Part shown: in pieces, positions 56,497 to 64,000 of the stretch | Position numbering within the stretch: the stretch's first letter is position 1 | Layout of the letters: every line of letters starts with the position of its first letter | Assembly (NCBI GenBank): GCA_020848275.1 | Contig: JADLAK010000104.1 | Span: forward strand, 1-64,000 | Length of the DNA: 64,000 bases | From: Planctomycetota bacterium | GTDB taxonomy: Bacteria; Planctomycetota; UBA8742; UBA2392 | Direction: 5' to 3' | Notes under the pieces: model-generated | The model's database searches: none | What the model saw: the letters and a program-made list of their open reading frames with translations, nothing else | What the model was told of the DNA's origin: nothing | Position numbers and translations under genes: made by a program

Positions 56497-58185
56497 CTAC
56501 AGGTCGTCGCGGTGCGTGATCGTCAGGATTTCCTCGATCGTGGTCTTGCCCTCGAGCACCTTGCGCACGCCGTCGACCTGCAACGTGGTCATGCCGTTCT
56601 GCACGGCTTCCTGGCGCACCTTCAGGCTCGAGGCCTTCTGGAACGTCAGCTCACGCAGCGGCGCGTTCATTTCCATCAGTTCATAGATGCCCATGCGCCC
56701 ACGATAGCCGATGCCTTTGCACTCCTTGCAGCCGTTGGGGCCATACAACGTGCGGCCGCGGACCTGATCGGGCGTAAGCGCCACCATCTTGAGGTCGGCT
56801 TCGCTGACCTGCACCGGTTGCTTGCAGTGCTGGCACAGCACGCGCACAAGGCGCTGGGCCATGATGGCCTGCACCGCCGAGGCAACCAGGAAGGGTTTGA
56901 CGCCCATGTCGATCAGGCGCGTAAGAGCGCCCGGGGCGTCGTTGGTGTGCAAGGTGCTGAACACCAGGTGGCCCGTGAGGGCGGCCTGGATGGCGATTTC
57001 GGCGGTTTCCGCGTCGCGGATTTCGCCGACGAGAATGATGTTAGGCGCCTGGCGCAACATCGCGCGCAGGATTTTCGCGAAGCTCAGGTCAATAGTGTGG
57101 TTGACCTGCGCCTGGTTAATGCCGTTAAGGTTGTACTCGACGGGATCTTCCGCCGTGATGATTTTGACGTCAGGCCGGTTGAGCGCGTTGAGCGCCGCGT
57201 ACAGCGTCGTGGTCTTGCCCGAGCCGGTGGGGCCCGTGACGAGGAAGATGCCGTTGGGGCGGCGCAGGATTTTCTGAAAGCGGTCGAAGTCCGACGAATG
57301 CAGGCCCAAAATTTCGAGGCCGACGAGGTTCTTGGCCTTGTCGAGAATACGCATGACCACCGATTCGCCCCACGAGCACGGCAAGGCGCTCACGCGCAAG
57401 TCGATGTCGCGGCCCTCGACCTTGGTCTTGATGCGGCCGTCTTGCGGCTTGCGCTTCTCGGCGATGTCCATCTTCGACAAAATTTTGATGCGCTGGATAA
57501 GCGGCCCCTGCAGGCGCTTTTCGGGCGAGTCCATCTCGACGCAGTTGCCGTCGATGCGGTAACGGATGCGCAGTTTTTCTTCCATCGGCTCGACGTGGAT
57601 GTCCGACGCGCGCTGTTTGATGGCGTCGGTAATCAGCACTTGTACAAGCTGGGCGACGTAGCCTTCTTCGTCGTGTGTCGCGAGTTCCTCGGCGCCGATG
57701 TCCTTGAAGCCGATATCGTCCTGCTTGATCTGCTCAGCCAGGCCGCCGATGCCGTAATAATTCTTCATGGCGTTGTAGATGTCCGACTTCGGCGCCATCA
57801 CCCAGTCAACTTCATGGCCAAGGATGAAGCGCAGGTTGTCGAGCGCGTAGAATTCAAGCACGCGGTGCGTGGCGACGGTGATCAACCGCCCCTTTTTCAT
57901 CACCGGGATGATTTCGTGTTCCTTGACGATTTCCTGCGTGGCGAGCGCCGTCATCTCAGGCTTGAGTTCGTACTTCGACAGCGCCACGAACTTGACGCCC
58001 TGCTGTTTGGCCAGCGCACGGGCGACCTTTTCATCGTCAATAAGGCCGAGCTCGACCATGGCTTCGCCGAGCAACATCGACTTCTCTTTTCCGTGCTTGA
58101 GCCCGTCCTTTACCTGCTCCACGGTCGCAAACTTCAACCCGACCAGGATTTTTCCCAAGGGCATTTTCTTGGTGTCAGTCAACAT
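56497..58185 (-). CDS. GspE/PilB-type secretion or pilus ATPase
   Basis: The 562-residue hexameric ATPase drives type II secretion or type IV pilus assembly. An MshEN/GspE_N domain comes first (about 1-150: ILVGLKFATVEQV, AMVELGLIDDEKVARALA). The ATPase core has Walker A GPTGSGKTTTLYAAL, Asp-box AEDPVEYNLNGI, Walker B-like ILVGEIRDAETAEIA and the His-box STLHTNDAPGALTRL. A tetracysteine zinc motif follows: CQHC and CKEC around LYGPNG. GGGAG lies upstream of the ATG at 58185. No pilin or inner-membrane platform gene is close. Confidence 0.94.
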   Translation of the reverse strand: MLTDTKKMPLGKILVGLKFATVEQVKDGLKHGKEKSMLLGEAMVELGLIDDEKVARALAKQQGVKFVALSKYELKPEMTALATQEIVKEHEIIPVMKKGRLITVATHRVLEFYALDNLRFILGHEVDWVMAPKSDIYNAMKNYYGIGGLAEQIKQDDIGFKDIGAEELATHDEEGYVAQLVQVLITDAIKQRASDIHVEPMEEKLRIRYRIDGNCVEMDSPEKRLQGPLIQRIKILSKMDIAEKRKPQDGRIKTKVEGRDIDLRVSALPCSWGESVVMRILDKAKNLVGLEILGLHSSDFDRFQKILRRPNGIFLVTGPTGSGKTTTLYAALNALNRPDVKIITAEDPVEYNLNGINQAQVNHTIDLSFAKILRAMLRQAPNIILVGEIRDAETAEIAIQAALTGHLVFSTLHTNDAPGALTRLIDMGVKPFLVASAVQAIMAQRLVRVLCQHCKQPVQVSEADLKMVALTPDQVRGRTLYGPNGCKECKGIGYRGRMGIYELMEMNAPLRELTFQKASSLKVRQEAVQNGMTTLQVDGVRKVLEGKTTIEEILTITHRDDL

Positions 58186-58296
58186 GGAACTCCCGAAGGG
58201 ACGTCGCTTGGAACCCGCTTGTGGGGCGAAGCTTACGGACTATTAATTGGTAGAGGAATAGGTTAGTGGCTGCATTGGCCTTGTCAATCAGGCTAC

Positions 58297-58353
58297 GTAG
58301 GGACACGCGGCAGCGTGTCCGCTCGACGAGGACACGCTGCCGCGTGTCCCTAC
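58297..58353. repeat. Head-to-head copies of the TAGGGACACGC palindrome
   Basis: Two 24-base arms, 58297-58320 and 58330-58353, are perfect reverse complements around a 9-base spacer. Each arm is itself a near-palindrome (GGACACGC...GCGTGTCC). The right arm includes the CTA that gives the TAG stop of the membrane-protein gene. The unit is the same as that at 12567-12592. Confidence 0.85.
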
Positions 58354-58973
58354 TCGCTGCCGCGGGCCCAGAACGCGATGTCCACCGCGGCCCGCGCCGC
58401 CGCAATCAACATCAGGGCCGCGCATGCCAATACCCATGTGCGTTCATCCACACCCAGCAACGTCTTCATGTCCCAGCCCTGCGTGCGGGCCGCAATCAGG
58501 CCGATGAAGCCCGCGTTTGCCAGCGCCACAACCAGCCTGCGGGCGGTCTCGCCGCGAATCTTGCCCGTGGCGGTGCCGCGCGACAGCGCAACGGTGTACA
58601 CGCCGCTGGCGATCAGGCCGTAGACTATCAGTATCAGGGCGCCAAGGATCGCGACGGGCTCAATGCACGCCGCCGCCAGAGCGGGCCAGACCTCCGCGCC
58701 GCGCGAAAGCGCGCGCCAGCCGTAGTCGCGCCACTCAACGACGCATAGCGCAATGCCCGCGATTTCCGCGAATGCAAGCACACCCGCAAGTGTTAGAAAC
58801 ATGGCTGCCGGCGTCTGATTGGGCGCAAGCCACGCCAGCGCCGCGATGCCGCTGGTTGCCGCCGACGCCGCAATGAATCGCGTCAGCAGCAGCACGGCCT
58901 GCGTGCGGCTCCAGGGGAAAGCTCGCGCTGCCTTTGTCGCCGCGGGTGCTACACTGGGAGCCACTGGAGTCAT
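58350..58973 (-). CDS. Hypothetical integral membrane protein
   Basis: The product (about 207 residues) has five hydrophobic segments, including AVLLLTRFIAASAATSGIAALAWL, FLTLAGVLAFAEIAGIALCVV, AILGALILIVYGLIASGVY, LVVALANAGFIGLIAA and VLACAALMLIAAARAAVDI. I recognise no family. ATGs at 58973 or 58982 may be the start; the second interlocks with the ATG of the opposite-strand gene (CATG). Its TAG stop is inside a palindromic repeat. Confidence 0.6.
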   Translation of the reverse strand: MTPVAPSVAPAATKAARAFPWSRTQAVLLLTRFIAASAATSGIAALAWLAPNQTPAAMFLTLAGVLAFAEIAGIALCVVEWRDYGWRALSRGAEVWPALAAACIEPVAILGALILIVYGLIASGVYTVALSRGTATGKIRGETARRLVVALANAGFIGLIAARTQGWDMKTLLGVDERTWVLACAALMLIAAARAAVDIAFWARGSE

Positions 58974-58980
58974 TGCATCC

Positions 58981-59667
58981 ATGAAACCGCTCGTGATTAC
59001 GGGGCCAAGCGCGAATTCGGGAAAGACCGAACTTGCCTGCCAACTGCTGCGCCGCCACCCGGGAATACAGGTCCTCAAGATAACGCGTTTTCACCGCGAA
59101 TCCCACTGCCCTGTACATAGCCCGGCTGAGGACCATTGCGACGGCTGCGATGACACGCCCGCGGGTTATGAAATCGTCGCCGACGATTCGCGAATCAAGG
59201 TCGCCGGCAAAGACACGGGCCGCCTTGCCGAAGCCGGTGGGGAGCCCGTGCTATGGCTGCGTGCGGCGCCGCACGCGTTCAATTATGCGCTGAAGGCCGC
59301 GCTGGCGCGTTTCAATGCGGACGAACCGCTGCTGATCGAGGGCAACTCGGCGGCGACACAGGATTGGCTGGATGCGACGGTAGTGTTGATCTGGCCGCAG
59401 CATCCCAAGGGCGTGAAGGCGAGTGTGCTGCCGGCATTGCGAAGGGCGGATCGATTGATACTGATCGAATCATCGACAGCTCCCGGCAAGCGCGTGCCTC
59501 CAAGTTTGGTGCAGGCGTGCAACCGGATCGGAATCTCATTAGCGCAACTTCCATATCCAGAATGGCTTAGCGCATTTTGGTGGAAGGCCGGTCAGATGCA
59601 ACCCGTAGACGAGAACTTGATTGGCGGCATTTCTTCCGCCTTGACTTCCGGGGTTCGTACAAGGTAG
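58981..59667 (+). CDS. MobB-like P-loop NTPase with Cys/His cluster
   Basis: The 228-residue protein starts PLVITGPSANSGKTELACQLL; the P-loop is at residues 8-16. Soon after comes HCPVHSPAEDHCDGC (Cys43, His46, His52, Cys53, Cys56), a likely metal site. A LLIEGNSA stretch and LIWPQHPKGVKASVLPALRRADRLILIESS follow, in the way MobB/dethiobiotin-synthase-type NTPases bind GTP. MobB helps load molybdopterin guanine dinucleotide. moaC is in the window, but the metal site is not typical of MobB, so another metallochaperone role is possible. Confidence 0.6.
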   Translation: MKPLVITGPSANSGKTELACQLLRRHPGIQVLKITRFHRESHCPVHSPAEDHCDGCDDTPAGYEIVADDSRIKVAGKDTGRLAEAGGEPVLWLRAAPHAFNYALKAALARFNADEPLLIEGNSAATQDWLDATVVLIWPQHPKGVKASVLPALRRADRLILIESSTAPGKRVPPSLVQACNRIGISLAQLPYPEWLSAFWWKAGQMQPVDENLIGGISSALTSGVRTR

Positions 59668-59867
59668 TGCGGATTGTCATGCAACTCGCTCCATGGTATC
59701 TATAGAATGGCAAAAGCGCACACTACGCATAGTAATTTCTCTAACAATTCATGGAATTCTTACTTGCACAAGCGCACTTAAATGGCAGCATAAAGACGTC
59801 ATTCACAGGACTTATGAAGCCTAAGCGTCGGATTTGTAAAGAGACGTTGGAAAAGCTGAACCGGACA
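59668..59867 (+). promoter_or_regulatory. A/T-rich 200-base leader before the RsbW paralogue
   Basis: The gap is clearly less GC-rich than the flanking genes. It contains TTGTCA (59674-59679) followed 17 bases later by TATCTA and then TATAGAAT, a weak promoter candidate, and the word AGCGCAC twice (near 59717 and 59770). Open frames here have poor codon use, so I favour the downstream ATG at 59868. Confidence 0.35.
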
Positions 59868-60317
59868 ATGATTCAAACCACTCGTCGTGAACTTGATGTA
59901 CCGCTGGACACCCGCTCCCTCGCGAGTATTCGTGACTTTGTTCGCGAAGTGCTAGGGGAGAGCCGCCTTGGCCCGAAAACCGGCCGCGCTGTCGTTATTG
60001 CCATCGACGAAGCTTGCACCAGCACAATTCTGAACGCCAAGGAACACAGCGCCGTCGGCAACCTGCGCCTTCGAATTGATGTCGACCCGACCCGCGTCAA
60101 AGTGATCATTACCGACACCTGCAACGATTACGATGTAGCCGCCGATGTAACCCGCGACGATCTCCTGCGTGAGTTCACCCGCAGCAAGAAAAACGAACTT
60201 GGGACTTTCCTGATTCGCCGCGTGATGGACGAGTTCACCTACACCTTCAAGAAGGGTTTCCAGAGCGAGATCGTGATGATCAAGTTCCTGTACGAAACCT
60301 CGGAAACCTCGAACTAA
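59868..60317 (+). CDS. Degenerate RsbW-like (GHKL) protein
   Basis: The 149-residue protein aligns along its full length with the RsbW-like kinase at 24571. Key ATP-binding positions differ: N-box DEACTSTIL (Asn replaced by Ser), G1 box DTCNDYD (Gly replaced by Cys) and G2 NELGTFL instead of RGLGLF. LIRRVMDEFTY still matches MRKVMDEVSY. It may bind partners without kinase activity, or bind nucleotide differently. A shift to non-ATP use is inference. An ATG at 59751 would add 39 unlikely residues. Confidence 0.72.
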   Translation: MIQTTRRELDVPLDTRSLASIRDFVREVLGESRLGPKTGRAVVIAIDEACTSTILNAKEHSAVGNLRLRIDVDPTRVKVIITDTCNDYDVAADVTRDDLLREFTRSKKNELGTFLIRRVMDEFTYTFKKGFQSEIVMIKFLYETSETSN

Positions 60318-60318
60318 A

Positions 60319-60408
60319 TCGTGTTACGTGCGACGTGTTACGTGAAAAGGCGACCCACCACTGGTGGGCCGTTTTCGTATTATCCGTAGCACGTAGACCG
60401 TAACACGA
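60319..60408. repeat. Inverted repeat built from CGTGTTACG words
   Basis: The left arm 60319-60340 has CGTGTTACG, and a second copy overlaps its end (60334-60342). The right arm 60387-60408 contains CGTAACACG and, in reverse complement, matches 18 of 22 left-arm bases. A terminator-like hairpin lies between the arms. Confidence 0.6.
60354..60375 (+). terminator. Weak Rho-independent terminator candidate
   Basis: CCCACC (60354-60359) and GGTGGG (60363-60368) pair around ACT, followed by CC and GTTTT. The stem is short and the T-run is not adjacent. Confidence 0.4.
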
Positions 60409-60420
60409 GACACGACCACT

Positions 60421-61248
60421 ATGGCCAAAGCCATTTCGATCAAGCTACTCGCCGCTGCGGGGATTTTTGCCGCCCTATGGTTTGGCCAGGCGCCGCTTTC
60501 GTGGCTGATCGCAGGCATAATCGCACTCGCGGCGCTCGCGTTGATCGGCTGGGGCGTGTTCAACGTCAACTCGAGTTTATGGGCGCGCACGCTTTGGCGC
60601 GGCCTCAGCGACAACACCGTGGCGCTGACGTTCGACGACGGGCCCGACGAACGCTTTACCGCGCGCGTGCTTGAGATCTTGCGCGGCAAAGACGTGAAGG
60701 CCGCGTTTTTCGTGGTGGGCTCGCGTGCCCAGAAAAGCCCCGCGCTGCTTCAGCGCATCAAGGCCGAGGGCCATCTCGTCGGCAACCACAGCTTCACGCA
60801 CGCCTGGAATATCAACTTCGGCCTGTGGGGCCGCCTGCGCCGCGAAATCGCGGGTTGCAACGACGTGGTTGAGTCCGCCATTGGACAAACGCCGCGATTT
60901 TATCGCGCGCCGCACGGGTTTAAGAATCCGGCGCTTGGCGATGTGCTGGATCGCGCGGGTATGGTCGCCGTCGGCTGGCAGATTCGCGGCTTTGACGCCG
61001 TGCGCGGCGATGCGGCGGCGATTGCCCGGCGCGTCGTCGAAGGCGCACAGGCCGGCGGCGTGATATTGCTGCACGATGGTGGGGGTTTGCAGGGTACAGA
61101 TGACCGAGGCGCGACGCTCGAAGCCTTGCCCGTGATCATCGACGGCCTGCGCGCGCGCGGGTTTAAGCTGGCGCGGCTCGACGATTTGCTCGGCGAGGGC
61201 GCCTACGCGGCTCGGCTCGCGCCGCAAGTAACCGTCGGCGCTACTTAG
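60421..61248 (+). CDS. Polysaccharide deacetylase (NodB homology, CE4), membrane anchored
   Basis: The 275-residue protein has two N-terminal hydrophobic helices (IKLLAAAGIFAALWFGQ and WLIAGIIALAALALIGWGVF). The CE4 domain follows from about residue 60: TFDDGPDERFT (base and metal Asp), GNHSFTHAW (metal histidines) and the later RAPHGFKNP motif; VILLHDGGG ends the fold. The active-site residues I can see are intact. It would remove N-acetyl groups from a cell-wall or exported glycan. It shares eight bases with the stop of the convergent next gene. Confidence 0.92.
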   Translation: MAKAISIKLLAAAGIFAALWFGQAPLSWLIAGIIALAALALIGWGVFNVNSSLWARTLWRGLSDNTVALTFDDGPDERFTARVLEILRGKDVKAAFFVVGSRAQKSPALLQRIKAEGHLVGNHSFTHAWNINFGLWGRLRREIAGCNDVVESAIGQTPRFYRAPHGFKNPALGDVLDRAGMVAVGWQIRGFDAVRGDAAAIARRVVEGAQAGGVILLHDGGGLQGTDDRGATLEALPVIIDGLRARGFKLARLDDLLGEGAYAARLAPQVTVGAT

Positions 61249-63859
61249 GCGTTTCCTTTTCGGCAGGTTTACTTTCAGCAGGCTTGCTGGGCCCTTCAGT
61301 GATCACAGGCTTCTTGGGTTCCGGCGGCTTTGGGTCGGGCGTGGTGACCGGCGGTTTGGGGTCGGGTGTTGTCACTGGCGGCATGGGATCGGGCGTGACC
61401 ACCGGAGGCCGCGGCTCGGTGACCACGGGCATCGAGGCCTTGCGCAGGCACAGGATGGCCCAGCATGTGTCAAGCAATCCGCGCCATTTGCCATCGGTTT
61501 CCTGCGAGCCAACCAGCGTTCGCGCGATGATGCGGTACCAGTCAATGTCGCCGCAAAGCAACCTGACGCCGGCAATCACGCAGCCGCGTTCGATCGAATA
61601 GGGCGTGTACATTCCCCATCCTCCGGCTGTAAGCATTTTTTCGGTACCGGCAGCTCCCTGGTGGAAACTCAGCGTGCCGATTCCCGCCAGGCCGCCTTCG
61701 ATGGCTTCACGAATGCGTTTTTCGAAATGCTCGTCGATGCCGGTTCTCATCCTCATTTCGTCGAGGCAGATCATCAGGCTCGACACGCCCGCGGCGGTCA
61801 TGGCCGGCGTTGGATCGATTCGCGTTGGAAGTTGATAACCCCAACCCCCGGGCGAGATCATGGCTGCTTCGCTCTCGCCCGCTGTGGTTCGGTCATTCTT
61901 CCCGCCCGTGGTATCAAGTCCGCGCACGGCACGGGGCTGCTTCGAGCCGCCCTTCAGTGTAATAAAGTCGTTCAACAGGCGATTAGTTTCGGCGACGAAG
62001 ATGTTGTCCTCGACAGCAGCGCCGAGAAAACTTGCGGCGCGGTAGCCCAGCATCGCGTACTGACTGCAGGAATTGTCGCGCCAGCCCTCATGAGTTTCGG
62101 CTGCGCTGTAACCCCAGCCGCTGAGTTTGTGCCGCGTTGAGTTGAGGTGCACGACAAGCTGCTGGATCACCGTCCTGTGCGCGGCCGGGATGCTGTTCCA
62201 CACCGCCTGGCGTGCGAGGGAATAGCCCTTCAGGGTCTTCGGTTCGAATACGCCGGCCTTGATTTGTTCGGCTTCGTAAAACTTCTGGAACATCATCAGG
62301 ATAATGCCGCACTCGTAGGACAGGCTACTGACCGCGAAGTCCTTGCCCGTCACATAGGCCATAGCACGGGCGATCTGGGGGCAGGTGCGGGCATAGCCGC
62401 CGTGCAGCAAAGTCAGGATGCACAGCGCCTGGGATCCGGTGTGACCCTCGCCCGGGAAGCTGCCGTCCGCGGCCTGGATGCTCAGCAGGTAGCGGCAGCC
62501 CTTGTCGATGGCGGCAATGATTGCCGTATTGAGGTCTTCTTCGCTTGTGCCCGGGTCAATCGGCTGGGGCCGCTCGGCTTGTTCAATGAGGGACATCGCG
62601 TAGAGCACCAGGCCAACTTCGGAAACCGACTTGCCCACCAATGGCCCCTTTTCCGCGGTCCACATGCCGCCGCACAGGCCAATCAGCATCAGCGACTGTT
62701 CCGCGGCCTGTACCAGTTCGCTCGACAACATCCCGGGCCGAATGTCGTGCAGGCCGAGGTCAAGCGCCAATGCCTGCGAAGATGCCGTCTCCGGCGCCGT
62801 CAGCATGCCTTTGGCTTCGGTGTACAGGCCTTCGCGCCACTTCGCGGCTTCAACTTTGCCCGGCGCAAGCTGCGTAGCAAGCAGCGCCGACAGGCTGAGA
62901 TGCCCCAAACTGAACGCCTCGCCGGGGTAGTCCTTGCCCAGACGCGCAAGCACGTCCGGCCCATTCTTCATGCAGCGTGCGGCCTCGCCAACCACGGCTT
63001 TGGTGAGTACTTTTTCCGGCGCGCTCGCCGCCAGCGCCAGCGCCGACCACGCGAACAGGTTGCTGTGCAGATCGTTGGAATCATCGTGCGGCTGGTCGCG
63101 GCTGCCCGTGAACCCCGTCTTGGGCGCACAGGCGTTGCAGAGCAGGTCGAGGTCGCGGTCCCACAGCTTGGACTTTTCAGCGAGCTTCAAGTCAACGGCC
63201 GAACGGGCAATCAACGCACGCCATAGATGGTTGGCAAACCACTGCGTCTGAAGGCAGGTTGGCGTGTTGTAGCCCGACCCCTCGGTGGTGACGCGAGAAG
63301 CCTTGTCGGCGATTTCAAGCAGCAGCTTCAGGCGGTCCTCCAGCCCAAGGCGCATGCGCGTGCCGGTGCGCAACGCTGCGCGGATGGTGAGGACCTCGAT
63401 GCCGCAACGCGCGAGGCTTGGCTCGCCCGGGGGCAACGGGGTGTCGACCAGGCGGCGCAATTCGGCGTCGAGTTCGCGCCGCACGTCGGCGCCGCTCTCG
63501 AGCACCGCCCACAGCCGCAGCATCTCGACGTTGTTGAGGGGGCCGCCGACGGGCTCCTCCATGGAACGAAGGGAGCCGACGGCGACGGCGGTCGGCTCAG
63601 CGCCAAAGCGCGGCCGGATCAGCCGAAGCAGCAGGTAGTAGATGGCGTATTCGCGCGGCGGCAACTTCGCCACCGTTTCGCGGGCACGTTCGAGCTCAGC
63701 GTCGGCCGCGGTAGGCGCCGGTTCGGTAGGTTTTGGGGCTTCCTTCGGCGCCTTCGGGGCCTTGGGTGGCGCCGCGCCCTCGGCATCGGCGGGCCGCAAG
63801 GTACAGAAAGCCAGCGCCGCAATTGCGGCGGCAATCAGGCACAGCTTGATTGGCTTCAT
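61241..63859 (-). CDS. Secreted squalene-cyclase-type toroid repeat protein
   Basis: The 872-residue protein has a signal peptide (LCLIAAAIAALAFCTLRPADA), then a Lys/Pro/Ala linker. Prenyltransferase/squalene-oxidase-like repeats fill residues of about 380-800: GCRYLLSIQAADGSFPGEGHTG, in pieces, SYECGIILMMFQKFYEAE, GGWGYQLPTRIDPTPAMTAAG, GGWGMYTPYSIERG and SQETDGKWRG. The C-terminus is a Pro-rich tail built of PPVTTPDPK units. The usual DxDD or other acid motifs are not seen, so cyclase activity is not expected. It is the second such protein here (see 14424). The ATG at 63859 fits the signal peptide. Confidence 0.75.
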   Translation of the reverse strand: MKPIKLCLIAAAIAALAFCTLRPADAEGAAPPKAPKAPKEAPKPTEPAPTAADAELERARETVAKLPPREYAIYYLLLRLIRPRFGAEPTAVAVGSLRSMEEPVGGPLNNVEMLRLWAVLESGADVRRELDAELRRLVDTPLPPGEPSLARCGIEVLTIRAALRTGTRMRLGLEDRLKLLLEIADKASRVTTEGSGYNTPTCLQTQWFANHLWRALIARSAVDLKLAEKSKLWDRDLDLLCNACAPKTGFTGSRDQPHDDSNDLHSNLFAWSALALAASAPEKVLTKAVVGEAARCMKNGPDVLARLGKDYPGEAFSLGHLSLSALLATQLAPGKVEAAKWREGLYTEAKGMLTAPETASSQALALDLGLHDIRPGMLSSELVQAAEQSLMLIGLCGGMWTAEKGPLVGKSVSEVGLVLYAMSLIEQAERPQPIDPGTSEEDLNTAIIAAIDKGCRYLLSIQAADGSFPGEGHTGSQALCILTLLHGGYARTCPQIARAMAYVTGKDFAVSSLSYECGIILMMFQKFYEAEQIKAGVFEPKTLKGYSLARQAVWNSIPAAHRTVIQQLVVHLNSTRHKLSGWGYSAAETHEGWRDNSCSQYAMLGYRAASFLGAAVEDNIFVAETNRLLNDFITLKGGSKQPRAVRGLDTTGGKNDRTTAGESEAAMISPGGWGYQLPTRIDPTPAMTAAGVSSLMICLDEMRMRTGIDEHFEKRIREAIEGGLAGIGTLSFHQGAAGTEKMLTAGGWGMYTPYSIERGCVIAGVRLLCGDIDWYRIIARTLVGSQETDGKWRGLLDTCWAILCLRKASMPVVTEPRPPVVTPDPMPPVTTPDPKPPVTTPDPKPPEPKKPVITEGPSKPAESKPAEKETPK
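61322..61426. repeat. 27-base tandem repeats coding for PPVTTPDPK
   Basis: Three 27-base units (61322-61348, 61349-61375, 61376-61402) and a partial fourth, differing at several positions, encode nine-residue Pro/Thr/Asp units at the C-terminus of the toroid protein. Confidence 0.75.
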
Positions 63860-64000
63860 GTAAGGTCGATCGTCAGGGGACGACGCCAGGGACGAGAAGA
63901 GTTTATTCGATGACCAGGGTGTGGGCAAGCTTGGTTATGGGGTTGAACGACGGACCATGCCAGATTTCCGGCAGCATGGCGACAGCTCAGCCCCAAGCCG
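63860..64000. other. Upstream region of the toroid gene at the window edge
   Basis: This 141-base stretch has no gene I can support. A minus-strand frame of 24 codons (63903-63977) starts with ATG and has an in-frame stop before it, so it is not the tail of a larger gene. It could be a leader peptide, but nothing favours this. Confidence 0.4.

Noticed and set aside
56512-58266. A 584-codon open frame antisense to the GspE/PilB gene
   Set aside because: The opposite strand has all secretion-ATPase motifs; this frame is a high-GC shadow.
63903-63977. A 24-codon minus-strand frame at the right edge
   Set aside because: It has an in-frame stop directly upstream, no ribosome-binding site and no similarity I can see, so I left it as part of a non-coding region.
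1-64000. tRNA or rRNA genes in the gaps
   Set aside because: I looked at the gaps for cloverleaf-like GTTCRANNC segments and rRNA stretches and saw none; a covariance-model scan would be needed to exclude them fully.

Overview
The window is high-GC, densely coded bacterial DNA of a Gram-negative-type organism: lipoproteins with lipoboxes, an OmpA-like peptidoglycan-binding lipoprotein, an Mla lipid-transport locus and an LptA/LptC-like giant protein. Several features fit Planctomycetota or a neighbouring PVC lineage: large exported proteins with squalene-cyclase-type toroid repeats, a zinc ribbon fused to such a toroid, a Gld-like ABC operon, a SpoIIE/RsbW/STAS partner-switch set, ElbB, BshA and many intergenic palindromes. 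The phylum is inferred from gene content only. I saw no rRNA, tRNA, CRISPR array, phage or IS transposase. Layout. 148-7230 (+) is a tightly overlapping housekeeping operon: DUF1801, folP, the c-di-AMP cyclase cdaA, a YbbR-domain partner, a giant LptA/C-like protein and cmk. 7298-12499 (+) carries a PEGA lipoprotein, a terminator, an M16 protease with a secreted partner, and an OmpA-family lipoprotein. bshA (-) follows, then a palindrome-rich non-coding gap, a DUF1294 membrane protein and a zinc ribbon/toroid/HEAT protein. 16737-21671 (-) holds a TPR lipoprotein and an mlaE-mlaF-mlaD-mlaD locus, divergent from pgpA. 22282-25391 (+) is a SpoIIE phosphatase, RsbW-like kinase and STAS antagonist. 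hisS follows a MITE-like palindromic element. 27052-31432 has two related type II toxin-antitoxin pairs on opposite strands around a NeuA-like protein, rimO and an aminotransferase. Then come a UbiA prenyltransferase (-) and a CPA2 antiporter (+). 34916-42653 (-) is a five-gene Gld-like ABC-export operon containing a DUF4340-parvulin fusion. rimK (-) is divergent from the most unusual block, 43733-52579 (+): three tandem paralogues of about 960-1000 aa that share a seven-module exported architecture and have no function I recognise. The last part holds RNase D, moaC, a small hypothetical gene, a secreted protein, elbB, a GspE/PilB ATPase, a membrane protein, a MobB-like P-loop protein, a degenerate RsbW paralogue, a polysaccharide deacetylase and a secreted toroid protein. 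How the genes fit together. Envelope work dominates: lipid movement (Mla, PgpA, UbiA), possible glycolipid export (LptA/C-like protein), peptidoglycan contact (OmpA-like), a secretion ATPase, a Gld-like exporter and many exported proteins. Regulation is represented by c-di-AMP synthesis and a partner-switch cascade with an extra member whose ATP-binding motifs have decayed. Intergenic regions repeatedly contain short-word inverted repeats, and one palindrome family supplies the stop codon of two unrelated genes.
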